Assembly (NCBI GenBank): GCA_020051025.1 | Contig: JAGVJS010000114.1 | Coordinates: 1-8,377, forward strand | Direction: 5' to 3' | DNA length: 8,377 nt | Origin: Sphingobium sp. | Lineage (GTDB): Bacteria; Pseudomonadota; Alphaproteobacteria; Sphingomonadales; Sphingomonadaceae | Part shown: piece by piece, positions 1 through 5,096 of the stretch | How the letters are laid out: each line of letters opens with the position of its first letter | Numbering within the stretch: position 1 is the stretch's first letter | The notes under the pieces: generated by a model | Seen by the model: the letters and a program-made list of their open reading frames with translations, nothing else | Told to the model about the DNA's origin: nothing | The model's database searches: none | Translations under genes and position numbers: made by a program

Positions 1-27
1 CGCATCCGACAAGTCCCCACGATCCAT
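1..27 (-). CDS. IS5-family transposase, N-terminal nine codons (partial)
   Basis: A minus-strand ATG at 27-25 opens MDRGDLSDA and runs off the left edge of the window. This matches the usual opening of IS5-family DDE transposases (an RGDLSDAEW-type start before the DUF4096 helix-turn-helix region). A strong Shine-Dalgarno, GGGGAG (plus coordinates 33-38), lies five bases upstream of the ATG, which supports a real gene start. The DDE catalytic residues are outside the window, so whether the transposase is intact cannot be judged. Alternative: the start of an unrelated gene with a chance match. Confidence 0.65.
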
Positions 28-83
28 GACTGCTCCCCAAAAAGAAGCCTTGAATCAGAACCTGACCAGTATGGGAATCCCTT
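1..83 (-). mobile_element. End of an IS5-like insertion sequence
   Basis: This is the 5' end of an insertion sequence whose body lies to the left of the window. Read on the minus strand, it begins near position 80 with GGGATTCCCATACTGG, continues through a short leader, and reaches a transposase ribosome binding site and ATG start. The layout of about 50 bases of terminal sequence followed directly by the transposase gene is typical of IS5-group elements. The outer boundary cannot be fixed because the other inverted repeat and the target duplication are not visible; I place it between about 75 and 83. Family assignment rests on nine residues of protein plus this layout, so it is inference. 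Confidence 0.6.
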
Positions 84-389
84 TTGTCAACACGACCTAA
101 CAGTTTCAAGAGCGCAGAATTTCTCATGCAGGCCCGCCAGTCGCGGGCGACTTATGGTTCGGCAGACGAATGTTTCGACCTTGGCGTCGCCTATAGCTGC
201 GGCACCGGCGACCTGCCGATCGACCTCATCGAAGCGCATAAATGGTTCAATCTGGCGGCGCTGCGCGGCAGTGAGCAGGGCCAGTCCATGCGCGCCGAAA
301 TCGCAGAAGAAATGACCGCGCGTCAGATCGCCGAAGCCCAGCGCCAGGCCCGCGCGCTGATCGCCGCCGGCCAGTTGCGCGCTGCCTGA
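84..389 (+). CDS. Sel1-repeat family small protein, start possibly altered by adjacent IS
   Basis: The small protein carries one Sel1-like (TPR-related) helical repeat: residues about 29-63 contain CFDLGVAYSCGTG, then AHKWFNLAALRGS, the usual LG-x2-Y-x2-G-x-G ... A-x2-WF-x2-AA-x2-G pattern. A charged helix ending AQRQARALIAAG follows. Such repeats mediate protein-protein contacts; the partner is unknown. There is no signal peptide or membrane segment. The frame is closed upstream by TGA at 63-65, so possible starts are TTG at 84 (101 residues) or ATG at 126 (87 residues). I chose TTG because residues upstream of Met15 (SFKSAEFL) look like genuine coding sequence. The upstream DNA is the end of an insertion sequence, so the original start and promoter may have been lost. 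The coding sequence ends 56 bases before the convergent acyltransferase gene. Confidence 0.75.
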   Translation: MSTRPNSFKSAEFLMQARQSRATYGSADECFDLGVAYSCGTGDLPIDLIEAHKWFNLAALRGSEQGQSMRAEIAEEMTARQIAEAQRQARALIAAGQLRAA

Positions 390-392
390 CTT

Positions 393-443
393 CCGTTCGT
401 TTCGAGCGAAGCCCGTCCTGAGCCTGTCGAAGGGTCGAGAAAC
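393..443. repeat. Palindromic intergenic repeat, long form with 23-bp insert
   Basis: The outer parts, CCGTTCGTTTCGAGCGAAG (393-411) and TCGAGAAAC (435-443), are the same as the repeat at 6364-6391. Between them lies a 23-base segment (412-434) starting CCCGTCCTGAGCCTGTCGAA and ending GGG, absent from the other copy. The arms GTTTCGA and TCGAGAAAC can fold into an imperfect hairpin. The element fills the gap between the stops of two convergent genes (389 and 446) and could act as a bidirectional terminator or mRNA stabiliser. Dispersed elements containing CGTCCTGAGCCTGTCGAA are common in sphingomonad and some other proteobacterial genomes. Confidence 0.75.
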
Positions 444-445
444 CT

Positions 446-1579
446 TTATCGATCTTTCCTGAACGGCGTCCGCTCGGCCAGCCACAACCGATCCCGCTGC
501 ACGCCCTCGCGCTCGGCCGCCAGAAAATCCGCGACCGCCCGGCGAAAGCCGGCATTGGGCAGGAAATGCGCGGAAAAGGTCGGCTCGGGCGCATAGCCCC
601 TTGCCAGCTTGTGGCCGCCCTGGGCGCCCGCCTCCACCTTGTTGAGGCCGCGCGCGATCGCCGCGTCGATCGCCTGATAATAGCATAGTTCGAAATGCAG
701 GTTGGGCACATCCTGCGAACACCCCCAATAACGGCCATAAAGCGTGTCGCCACCGATCAGATTGAGCGCGCCTGCAATTGGCTGCCTGTCCCGCAATGCC
801 AGTATCAGCAATATCTTGTCCGCCATCATCTCCCCCAACAGGGAGAAGAAGGCGCGGGTCAGATAGGGCTGCCCCCATTTGCGCGCCCCTGTATCCTGAT
901 AAAATTCCCAGAATATATCCCAATGCGTTTCGGTCAGGTCGCTGCCGGTCAGGTGAACGATCTCCAGCCCTTCGACCGCGCGGGCGCGCTCCTTGCGGAT
1001 ATTCTTGCGCTTCTCGCTCGACAGGTCGGCCAGAAAATCGGCAAAGCTGCCATAGCCGCGGTTGGACCAGTGATATTGGCTGTCCTCGCGGATCAGCCAT
1101 CCCGCCGCCTCGAACAGCGGCACCTCGTCCGGCGCGATGAAGGTTGCATGGGCGGATGACAGTTGGTTGCGCTGCACCAGCGTCTCGATCCCGGCAATCA
1201 GTGCGGGCGCCATCGCCTTGTCGCGCAGCAGCAGTCGGGGACCGGGCACGGGGGAAAAGGGCGCGGCGATCTGAATCTTGGGATAATAACGCCCGCCCGC
1301 CCGTTCCCAGGCATCGGCCCAGCTATGGTCGAACACATATTCGCCCTGGCTATGGCTCTTGCCATAGGCGGGCGCGGCGGCGGCGATCCGCCCGTCCGGC
1401 CCGTCGATCACGATCGGCAAAGGCTGCCAGCCACTGCCCTCGCCGACACTGCCGGATCGCTCCAGTGCGACAAGAAAATCCCAACTTATGAAAGGGTTAA
1501 CTTCATCTGCACAGGCGTCCCATTGCGCCCGGTCGAAATCCGCGACCCCCGATGCGATGCGGGCGACGACGTCAGTCAC
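446..1579 (-). CDS. FemAB-like / GNAT-fold acyltransferase (COG3146, PF04339 type)
   Basis: This looks like a member of the COG3146 family (PF04339, FemAB-like), usually annotated as a GNAT N-acetyltransferase. The family is predicted to transfer an acyl or aminoacyl group; the substrate is unknown. With the GTG start at 1579 the protein has 377 residues, a normal length. Visible family features are the QYHWSNRGYGSFADFLADLS segment followed by the basic KRKNIRKERARA stretch, then GALNLIGGDTLYGRYWGC, LHFELCYYQAIDAAI and EAGAQGGHKLARGY near the C-terminus. It is predicted cytoplasmic, without signal or membrane segments. The GTG overlaps the upstream phosphodiesterase stop by eight bases (GTGACTGA), which suggests coupled translation. 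An ATG at 1609 would add ten residues (MPIRSSSSGP) but has no ribosome binding site. It is the last gene of the operon. Confidence 0.85.
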   Translation of the reverse strand: MTDVVARIASGVADFDRAQWDACADEVNPFISWDFLVALERSGSVGEGSGWQPLPIVIDGPDGRIAAAAPAYGKSHSQGEYVFDHSWADAWERAGGRYYPKIQIAAPFSPVPGPRLLLRDKAMAPALIAGIETLVQRNQLSSAHATFIAPDEVPLFEAAGWLIREDSQYHWSNRGYGSFADFLADLSSEKRKNIRKERARAVEGLEIVHLTGSDLTETHWDIFWEFYQDTGARKWGQPYLTRAFFSLLGEMMADKILLILALRDRQPIAGALNLIGGDTLYGRYWGCSQDVPNLHFELCYYQAIDAAIARGLNKVEAGAQGGHKLARGYAPEPTFSAHFLPNAGFRRAVADFLAAEREGVQRDRLWLAERTPFRKDR

Positions 1580-2303
1580 GGGGCCACTCGAAGATGATCT
1601 GATCGGCATGGACGGCAGCGCTCGCCCGCTCGGCCTGACGGCGCACGGTCCATGTCAGCACGGGCATCCCCCTGGCTTGGGCATGGCGGGACAGGCGGGA
1701 TGGCAGGTCGCGAATATCACAGGCCAGAAAATCGGGTGTCGACAGCCAAAGTGCAAGGGCGCGTTCGATCGCGCCGCGCCATCGGCCCTTGCCCTGCTGC
1801 GTCACGACAAGGCCGTTTATCTGTCCAACTCGCTGTCGCACGAACCAGCGCACCGCCCATGGATTGAAGGACATGACCGCCACCGGCGCACGGGGCCAGG
1901 CGGCCAGATCGCGGGCCACCGCCGCGCAGAGCGCTTCCACCTGCCGTCCCTGCGCCTTGATCTCGACCAGCAGCGGCGTGTGCCCGCCGCACCGGGCCAG
2001 CAAGGCCGACAGGCGCGGAATCGCGCCGCCATCGGGCAGGGTGATCTGGTCCAATGTCGCGGCGTCCAGCGCTGCGATGGCTTCGTCGCGACCGGTCATC
2101 CGCGTCAGTACGGCGTCATGAAAAACGACGGCGACCCCATCCCGGCTCGCGCGGACATCGCATTCGATGCCGAAACCTCCGGCGATGGCAGCGTCGAACG
2201 CCGCCATCCCGTTTTCACTCAACATTTGCCCGTCCTTTGGCCCATGCAGTCCGCGATGCGCGAAGGGCCGGGCGGTCAGCCAGTCAGGCGTCCGCTTTGA
2301 CAA
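1572..2303 (-). CDS. Glycerophosphodiester phosphodiesterase family protein
   Basis: The family hydrolyses glycerophosphodiesters, such as deacylated phospholipids, to glycerol-3-phosphate and an alcohol. From a TTG at 2303 the protein has 243 residues, the usual size for cytoplasmic UgpQ-type enzymes. GDPD hallmarks are in order: AHRG with His16-Arg17, ENGMAAFDAAI (the ENT-like motif), the metal-ligand motif ECDV (Glu47, Asp49), the second catalytic histidine in FHD (His62), and VEIK (Glu114, Lys116). No signal peptide is seen. No ATG lies between the end of the RidA gene and the AHRG motif, so the start must be TTG 2303 (overlapping the RidA gene by about 20 bases) or a CTG at about 2282. 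The open frame runs further upstream, but those residues are arginine-rich shadow sequence inside the RidA gene. Family assignment is secure; the start is uncertain. Confidence 0.9.
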   Translation of the reverse strand: MSKRTPDWLTARPFAHRGLHGPKDGQMLSENGMAAFDAAIAGGFGIECDVRASRDGVAVVFHDAVLTRMTGRDEAIAALDAATLDQITLPDGGAIPRLSALLARCGGHTPLLVEIKAQGRQVEALCAAVARDLAAWPRAPVAVMSFNPWAVRWFVRQRVGQINGLVVTQQGKGRWRGAIERALALWLSTPDFLACDIRDLPSRLSRHAQARGMPVLTWTVRRQAERASAAVHADQIIFEWPRD

Positions 2304-2748
2304 GAACGACCGCGTCGATCTCGACCACCGCGCCCAGCGGCAGCACCGGCACGCCGACCGCGCTGCGCGCATGCTTGCCGGCCTCGCCAAACACTTCGAC
2401 CATCAGTTCCGACGCGCCATTGGCGACCTTGGGCTGGTCGGTGAAGGACGGTGCGCTGCTGATGAAGGCGCCCAGCTTCACGATCCGCTCGATCCGGTCG
2501 AGGCTGCCAAGCGCTGCCTTCATCTGGGCAATGAGGTTCAGGCCACACACCCGCGCGGCGGCGACGCCATAGTCGAGATCGCGATCTTCGCCCAGCCGGC
2601 CGGTCATCAGCCCTTCGGGTGCCAGCGCGATCTGGCCGCTGATATGCAGCAGGCCATTGGCTTCGACCGCCGCGACATAGGCTGCGACGGGCGCGGCGGC
2701 TTGCGGCAAGGTAATGCCCAGTTCGGTCAGGCGGGCTTCGATGCTCAT
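2284..2748 (-). CDS. RidA family protein (YjgF/YER057c/UK114)
   Basis: RidA-type enzymes hydrolyse reactive enamine/imine intermediates made by PLP enzymes, although subfamilies differ in substrate. The 154-residue protein is somewhat longer than E. coli RidA (about 128). It belongs to the subgroup often labelled YjgF_YER057c_UK114_like, with ANGLLHISGQIAL near residues 30-42 and ARVCGLNLIAQMKAALGSLD at 65-84. The C-terminal signature HARSAVGVPVLPLGAVVEID holds Arg128, at the position of the catalytic arginine, and Glu143. It may therefore be an active deaminase. The ATG has a good Shine-Dalgarno (AGGAG seven bases upstream), and its ATGA overlaps the HAD gene stop. It sits between a HAD hydrolase and a phosphodiesterase in one operon. 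Confidence 0.92.
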   Translation of the reverse strand: MSIEARLTELGITLPQAAAPVAAYVAAVEANGLLHISGQIALAPEGLMTGRLGEDRDLDYGVAAARVCGLNLIAQMKAALGSLDRIERIVKLGAFISSAPSFTDQPKVANGASELMVEVFGEAGKHARSAVGVPVLPLGAVVEIDAVVLVKADA

Positions 2749-3401
2749 GAAAATGCTCCTTGATTATTATCTACGTCGATCGGCGCCGGCCCTTGCGCCA
2801 GCTTGTCGGCGATCCAGCTTTCGGCCGCTGCCCAATGGTCGATCCGGGCATGAGCATAGGCGGCATCCTCGACATAATCTGCCATTTCCGGCTCGCCCAC
2901 CAGATGCAGCCGCCATATGTCGGGGGCGTGGGTCGCCACCGAATGATGATGCTCGGCCAGATCGTCGATGAACACAGCGACGCTTGGCTGACGCTCGGCG
3001 ACGATCTTCGCCAGCGCCCGGCCCTTGCCACCCTGATTCCACTGGACCGGCAGATGTAGCCCATGCGCGGCCAGTTGCTCGGCGCGCGGCTGCTGGTGCC
3101 GCTCGGTGATGTTGGTCAGCACGACGATGTCCGCGATCGCCGACAGCCGGTGCAGCGCTTCGATCGCACCGGCGATCGGCGTCTGCCGGTGCATTTCCGT
3201 CTCGAAAAAGCCCAGCAACAGTTCCCATACCAGTTCGCGCTCCACCACCACGCCGCTATCCTTGTGGCGTAGCGCCTCGGCAAAGCCGCGGGTTCGCATG
3301 TCGAAGTGCACCTCATGCGTCTCGTCCAGCCACTGGCGGAATGGCACCACCATGTGCAGCAGCACCTCGTCGCAATCGGTGATGATCAGGGGACGGGTCA
3401 T
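2745..3401 (-). CDS. HAD-superfamily hydrolase
   Basis: This 218-residue protein has the four HAD motifs. Motif I is ITDCDEVLL, with nucleophile Asp9 and acid/base Asp11. Motif II is VVLTNIT (Thr96). Motif III is probably Lys126 in GGKGRALAKI. Motif IV is VFIDDLAEHH (Asp146, Asp147). These suggest a Mg-dependent phosphatase with a small helical cap between motifs I and II; the substrate is unknown. An HHH run (151-153) follows motif IV. It is predicted cytoplasmic. Its ATG overlaps the DUF3572 stop (ATGA) and its own stop overlaps the RidA start (ATGA), so it is the second gene of a tightly coupled operon. A purine-rich GGAGAGATTGAG precedes the ATG. Family-level assignment is firm; no specific function can be given. 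Confidence 0.85.
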   Translation of the reverse strand: MTRPLIITDCDEVLLHMVVPFRQWLDETHEVHFDMRTRGFAEALRHKDSGVVVERELVWELLLGFFETEMHRQTPIAGAIEALHRLSAIADIVVLTNITERHQQPRAEQLAAHGLHLPVQWNQGGKGRALAKIVAERQPSVAVFIDDLAEHHHSVATHAPDIWRLHLVGEPEMADYVEDAAYAHARIDHWAAAESWIADKLAQGPAPIDVDNNQGAFS

Positions 3402-3685
3402 CGGCTCAATCTCTCCTGCGCTGCGATCAGCGCGGCGGGCGTCGTGTCGATCGCCTCGGCGCAGGCGATCAGGTCCGGCTCATGGTCGGCCAGGAACGCC
3501 AGCACCGCACCCAATATGGCAGGGTTGTCGATCCCGGCACGCAGCGCATCCACATCCAGTCCCGTCAGCGCCAGCAACCGGTCGGCGCGCGCGCCGTCGC
3601 TCAGCGTCCATCCCAGCGCCATCAGCGCCAAAGTCGCAGCGTCGGGATTGCTATCCTGCTTGCCATTCTCTGTGTCGGGTCGCAT
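3398..3685 (-). CDS. DUF3572 domain-containing protein
   Basis: This is a 95-residue small acidic protein matching DUF3572, a family of unknown function found mostly in alphaproteobacteria. The visible body is PDAATLALMALGWTLSDGAR, RLLALTGLDVDALR, then AFLADHEPDLIACAEAIDTTP and AALIAAQERLSR, all probably helical. I chose ATG 3685 (MRPDTENGKQ): the longer in-frame start at 3757 would overlap the divergent response regulator gene and adds a non-conserved, basic stretch. There is no strong Shine-Dalgarno. It is the first gene of the five-gene minus-strand operon and its stop overlaps the HAD gene ATG. Confidence 0.85.
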   Translation of the reverse strand: MRPDTENGKQDSNPDAATLALMALGWTLSDGARADRLLALTGLDVDALRAGIDNPAILGAVLAFLADHEPDLIACAEAIDTTPAALIAAQERLSR

Positions 3686-3750
3686 GATCGGCTTTCGGGG
3701 CGGGGCGGCTTCACGGCGCTCCAAAATCATTTTCGGACCGCGGGTGACTG
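3686..3750. promoter_or_regulatory. Divergent promoter region between DUF3572 operon and divK-like gene
   Basis: These 65 bases separate two divergent starts and must hold at least part of both promoters if both genes have their own. The only AT-rich stretch carries an 11-base inverted repeat AAAATCATTTT (3723-3733). I cannot identify convincing -35/-10 pairs or a complete CtrA-type site, so the role is inferred from position only. Confidence 0.4.
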
Positions 3751-4113
3751 GTGGCAAAGCGCGTGCTCGTTGTCGAGGACAACGAACTCAATCTCAAACT
3801 TTTTTGCGACCTGCTGCGCGCGCACGGGCATGAGGTGTTGCCGTTGCGCGACGGGCGCGACGTATTGGCACAAGCGCAGGACTTTCTGCCCGATCTCGTC
3901 ATCACCGACATTCACCTGCCCCATGTCAGCGGGCTGGACCTCATCATCTCGCTAAAGGCGAACGATCGCCTCTCCGCCGTGCCGATCATGGCCGTCACTG
4001 CCTATGCGGGGCAGGGGGATGAGGACCGGATTCGCGCGGCCGGCGCACAGGCCTATGTGTCCAAACCCATTTCCGTGCTGCGCTTCGTGGAGCAAGTGAA
4101 CGCGCTGCTGTAA
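3751..4113 (+). CDS. divK: Single-domain response regulator, DivK-like
   Basis: This is a stand-alone CheY-like receiver of 120 residues without an output domain. Conserved residues are the acid pocket Glu9-Asp10 (VVEDNELN), phospho-acceptor Asp53 in VITDIHLPHVSGLDLI, switch Thr83 in MAVTAYAG, and Lys105 in YVSKPIS. The ELNLKLF helix 1 and the Asp53 and Lys105 positions fit DivK. In Caulobacter DivK passes signals between the DivJ/PleC kinases and the CckA-CtrA cell-cycle pathway; that role here is inference. The start is GTG at 3751, with no ATG available and no strong ribosome binding site. It is apparently monocistronic, facing rpmG, with PleD not following in this window. Alternative: another DivK-class orphan receiver. 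Confidence 0.8.
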   Translation: MAKRVLVVEDNELNLKLFCDLLRAHGHEVLPLRDGRDVLAQAQDFLPDLVITDIHLPHVSGLDLIISLKANDRLSAVPIMAVTAYAGQGDEDRIRAAGAQAYVSKPISVLRFVEQVNALL

Positions 4114-4294
4114 AGGGTCCGCAATGCGGTTTTGACCGCCGCGTCGACCCGCTTGCCTCAGTCAGCGCCATTGTGCGCAGCGCGAGGGGGCTATCCATCC
4201 GGGCGCAGGTTCAGAAGGCTATTTACCGTTCGGCATGAAGTTCGGCCCGTAACGCTTCCTGCTGGACCAGCAGACCCGAATCGCATTCGCAGCA
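4114..4294. other. Intergenic region downstream of divK, no gene found
   Basis: There are about 180 bases between the response regulator stop and the shared terminator. A small hairpin CCGC-AAT-GCGG (4119-4129) followed by TTTT lies just after the stop and may be a weak terminator. A 15-base near-palindrome CTGCTGGACCAGCAG lies at 4259-4273. Frames crossing this stretch have no recognisable protein pattern and run through the terminator hairpin. I see no tRNA. Confidence 0.5.
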
Positions 4295-4337
4295 ACAGGA
4301 AAAGGCCCGCTCCCCAATGGGACGGGCCTTTTCCTGT
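4295..4337. terminator. Strong bidirectional intrinsic terminator between divK and rpmG
   Basis: A perfect 15-bp inverted repeat, ACAGGAAAAGGCCCG (4295-4309) and CGGGCCTTTTCCTGT (4323-4337), is capped by an inner TCCC/GGGA stem with loop CAAT. The GGCC core followed by TTTT is symmetric, so the hairpin can terminate transcripts arriving from divK (+) and from rpmG (-). It sits exactly where convergent transcripts would meet. Confidence 0.85.
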
Positions 4338-4362
4338 GCGTCGAAAGCGACGGATCAAGCGC

Positions 4363-4379
4363 GCAGGCGGTACGCCTGC
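4363..4379. other. Hairpin directly downstream of rpmG
   Basis: GCAGGCG-GTA-CGCCTGC is a perfect 7-bp stem with a three-base loop. It begins seven bases past the rpmG stop codon and has no T-run. It may protect the 3' end of the rpmG message or assist the main terminator that follows about 25 bases further on. Confidence 0.5.
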
Positions 4380-4386
4380 AAACGCC

Positions 4387-4554
4387 TTACTTGATCTTGG
4401 CTTCCTTGAATTCCACATGCTTGCGCACGACCGGGTCGTACTTGTTGAAGCTGAACTTCTCGGTCTTGGTGCGCGGATTCTTCTTGGTGACGTAGAAGAA
4501 GCCAGTGTCAGCCGTGCTGACGAGACGGATCTTGACGGTTGCCGGCTTGGCCAT
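4387..4554 (-). CDS. rpmG: 50S ribosomal protein L33
   Basis: The 55-residue protein is a structural component of the large ribosomal subunit. It begins [20 protein letters not shown] and ends [18 protein letters not shown], matching E. coli L33 in length and pattern. It has no CxxC pairs, so it is the zinc-free (C-minus) form. The ATG at 4554 is preceded by a weak purine stretch (GGGAATAGGG). It stands alone between convergent divK and a divergent hypothetical gene. Its leader contains a terminator-like hairpin (4583-4611), which may mean attenuation. Confidence 0.97.
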   Translation of the reverse strand: MAKPATVKIRLVSTADTGFFYVTKKNPRTKTEKFSFNKYDPVVRKHVEFKEAKIK

Positions 4555-4582
4555 GGCCCTATTCCCTGGTCTTAAAAAGCGT

Positions 4583-4611
4583 AAAAAGAAAAGCGGCCCA
4601 AAGCGGACCGC
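4583..4611 (-). terminator. Terminator-like hairpin with T-run in the rpmG leader
   Basis: Read on the minus strand, GCGGTCC-GCTTT-GGGCCGC forms a seven-pair stem (one G.U) and is followed at once by TTTTCTTTTT, the form of an intrinsic terminator. It lies about 30 bases before the rpmG start, and no minus-strand gene lies upstream in the window that would need termination here. It is therefore probably a leader attenuator or a guard against stray antisense transcription. Confidence 0.5.
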
Positions 4612-4644
4612 CCCGTTTCAGCGGTGGCCCATGGGGCAGATTCG

Positions 4645-4681
4645 GCTCCATGTCAAGGCTACGGTCAGGGATCGGCGATCC
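4645..4681. promoter_or_regulatory. Possible rpmG -35 element and adjacent 13-bp palindrome
   Basis: On the minus strand a perfect TTGACA occurs (plus 4651-4656), about 100 bases before the rpmG start. The -10 at 17-base spacing (CATGGG) is poor, so the promoter call is weak. Next to it is the perfect inverted repeat GGATCG-G-CGATCC (4669-4681), in the gap between the divergent rpmG and hypothetical gene, a plausible operator position. No regulator can be named. Confidence 0.25.
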
Positions 4682-4756
4682 GAAAGCACGCTTTACATGC
4701 CTTTAACCAATCGGGCGCATGATCCGTCATGGGGCGACAAACGGGGGATTTTTCCC

Positions 4757-5083
4757 ATGCGACATGATCCATTACCAGCCATTTTGACGGACCTGATGCG
4801 GCGGGTCGATGGGCTGGCCAGCCAGCGGGGGCATCTGTCCGCGCCCCGTATTCAGGACGAACTGGATCAGATTCGCCACATCGCCCGCAGCTTTCACCTC
4901 GATACGGTGGAAGGTCTGGCTGCCACGCTCGATTCGGCTTTGTCGCTGCATGGGCTGGGCCCGATCATGCTCTCCTATCTCGACCTGATGCGCGACGCGA
5001 TTGCCGAAGACATGCCGCAGGCGACGATCCTGTCGATGATCCCGCGCACCGCCACTTTCACCCCGCTGCCGCTGCGCGCCTGA
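4757..5083 (+). CDS. Hypothetical protein, helical, 108 residues
   Basis: I do not recognise this protein. From the ATG at 4757 (after GGGGGA about eight bases upstream) it reads MRHDPLPAILTDLMRRVDGL and is probably mainly helical: amphipathic stretches around residues 8-22, 30-46, 51-66 and 70-88, then a short tail ending LPLRA. There is no signal peptide, membrane segment or cysteine pair. An ATG at 4698 is in frame, but the added residues look non-coding. The stop is 13 bases before the GDT1-like gene, so the two are probably cotranscribed. Coding status is supported by the ribosome binding site, the spacing and the orderly hydrophobic pattern. Confidence 0.65.
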   Translation: MRHDPLPAILTDLMRRVDGLASQRGHLSAPRIQDELDQIRHIARSFHLDTVEGLAATLDSALSLHGLGPIMLSYLDLMRDAIAEDMPQATILSMIPRTATFTPLPLRA

Positions 5084-5096
5084 TAAGTCTGTACCC

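Noticed and set aside
87..1100. Long minus-strand open frame of 337 codons
   Set aside because: It runs antisense to the Sel1 gene and in another frame of the acyltransferase gene; arginine/glycine-rich composition typical of shadow frames in GC-rich DNA, no family pattern.
1488..2300. Plus-strand open frame of 270 codons
   Set aside because: Wholly antisense to the acyltransferase and phosphodiesterase genes, which have clear catalytic motifs; low-complexity shadow composition.
2304..2390. N-terminal extension of the phosphodiesterase to an ATG at 2390
   Set aside because: The added residues (MARPASMRAARSACRCCRWA and onward) are an alternative frame inside the RidA gene and do not resemble a signal peptide or family sequence.
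4114..4294. Possible small RNA or tRNA between divK and the terminator
   Set aside because: No tRNA arms or GGTTCGA loop; only weak hairpins are visible, with no promoter, so there is no basis for a call.
4191..4418. Minus-strand 75-codon frame overlapping the end of rpmG
   Set aside because: Out of frame with rpmG, spans two hairpins, no ribosome binding site and no recognisable family.
4132..4575. Plus-strand open frame crossing the terminator and antisense to rpmG
   Set aside because: It reads through a strong terminator hairpin and opposite a ribosomal protein gene; no conserved pattern.
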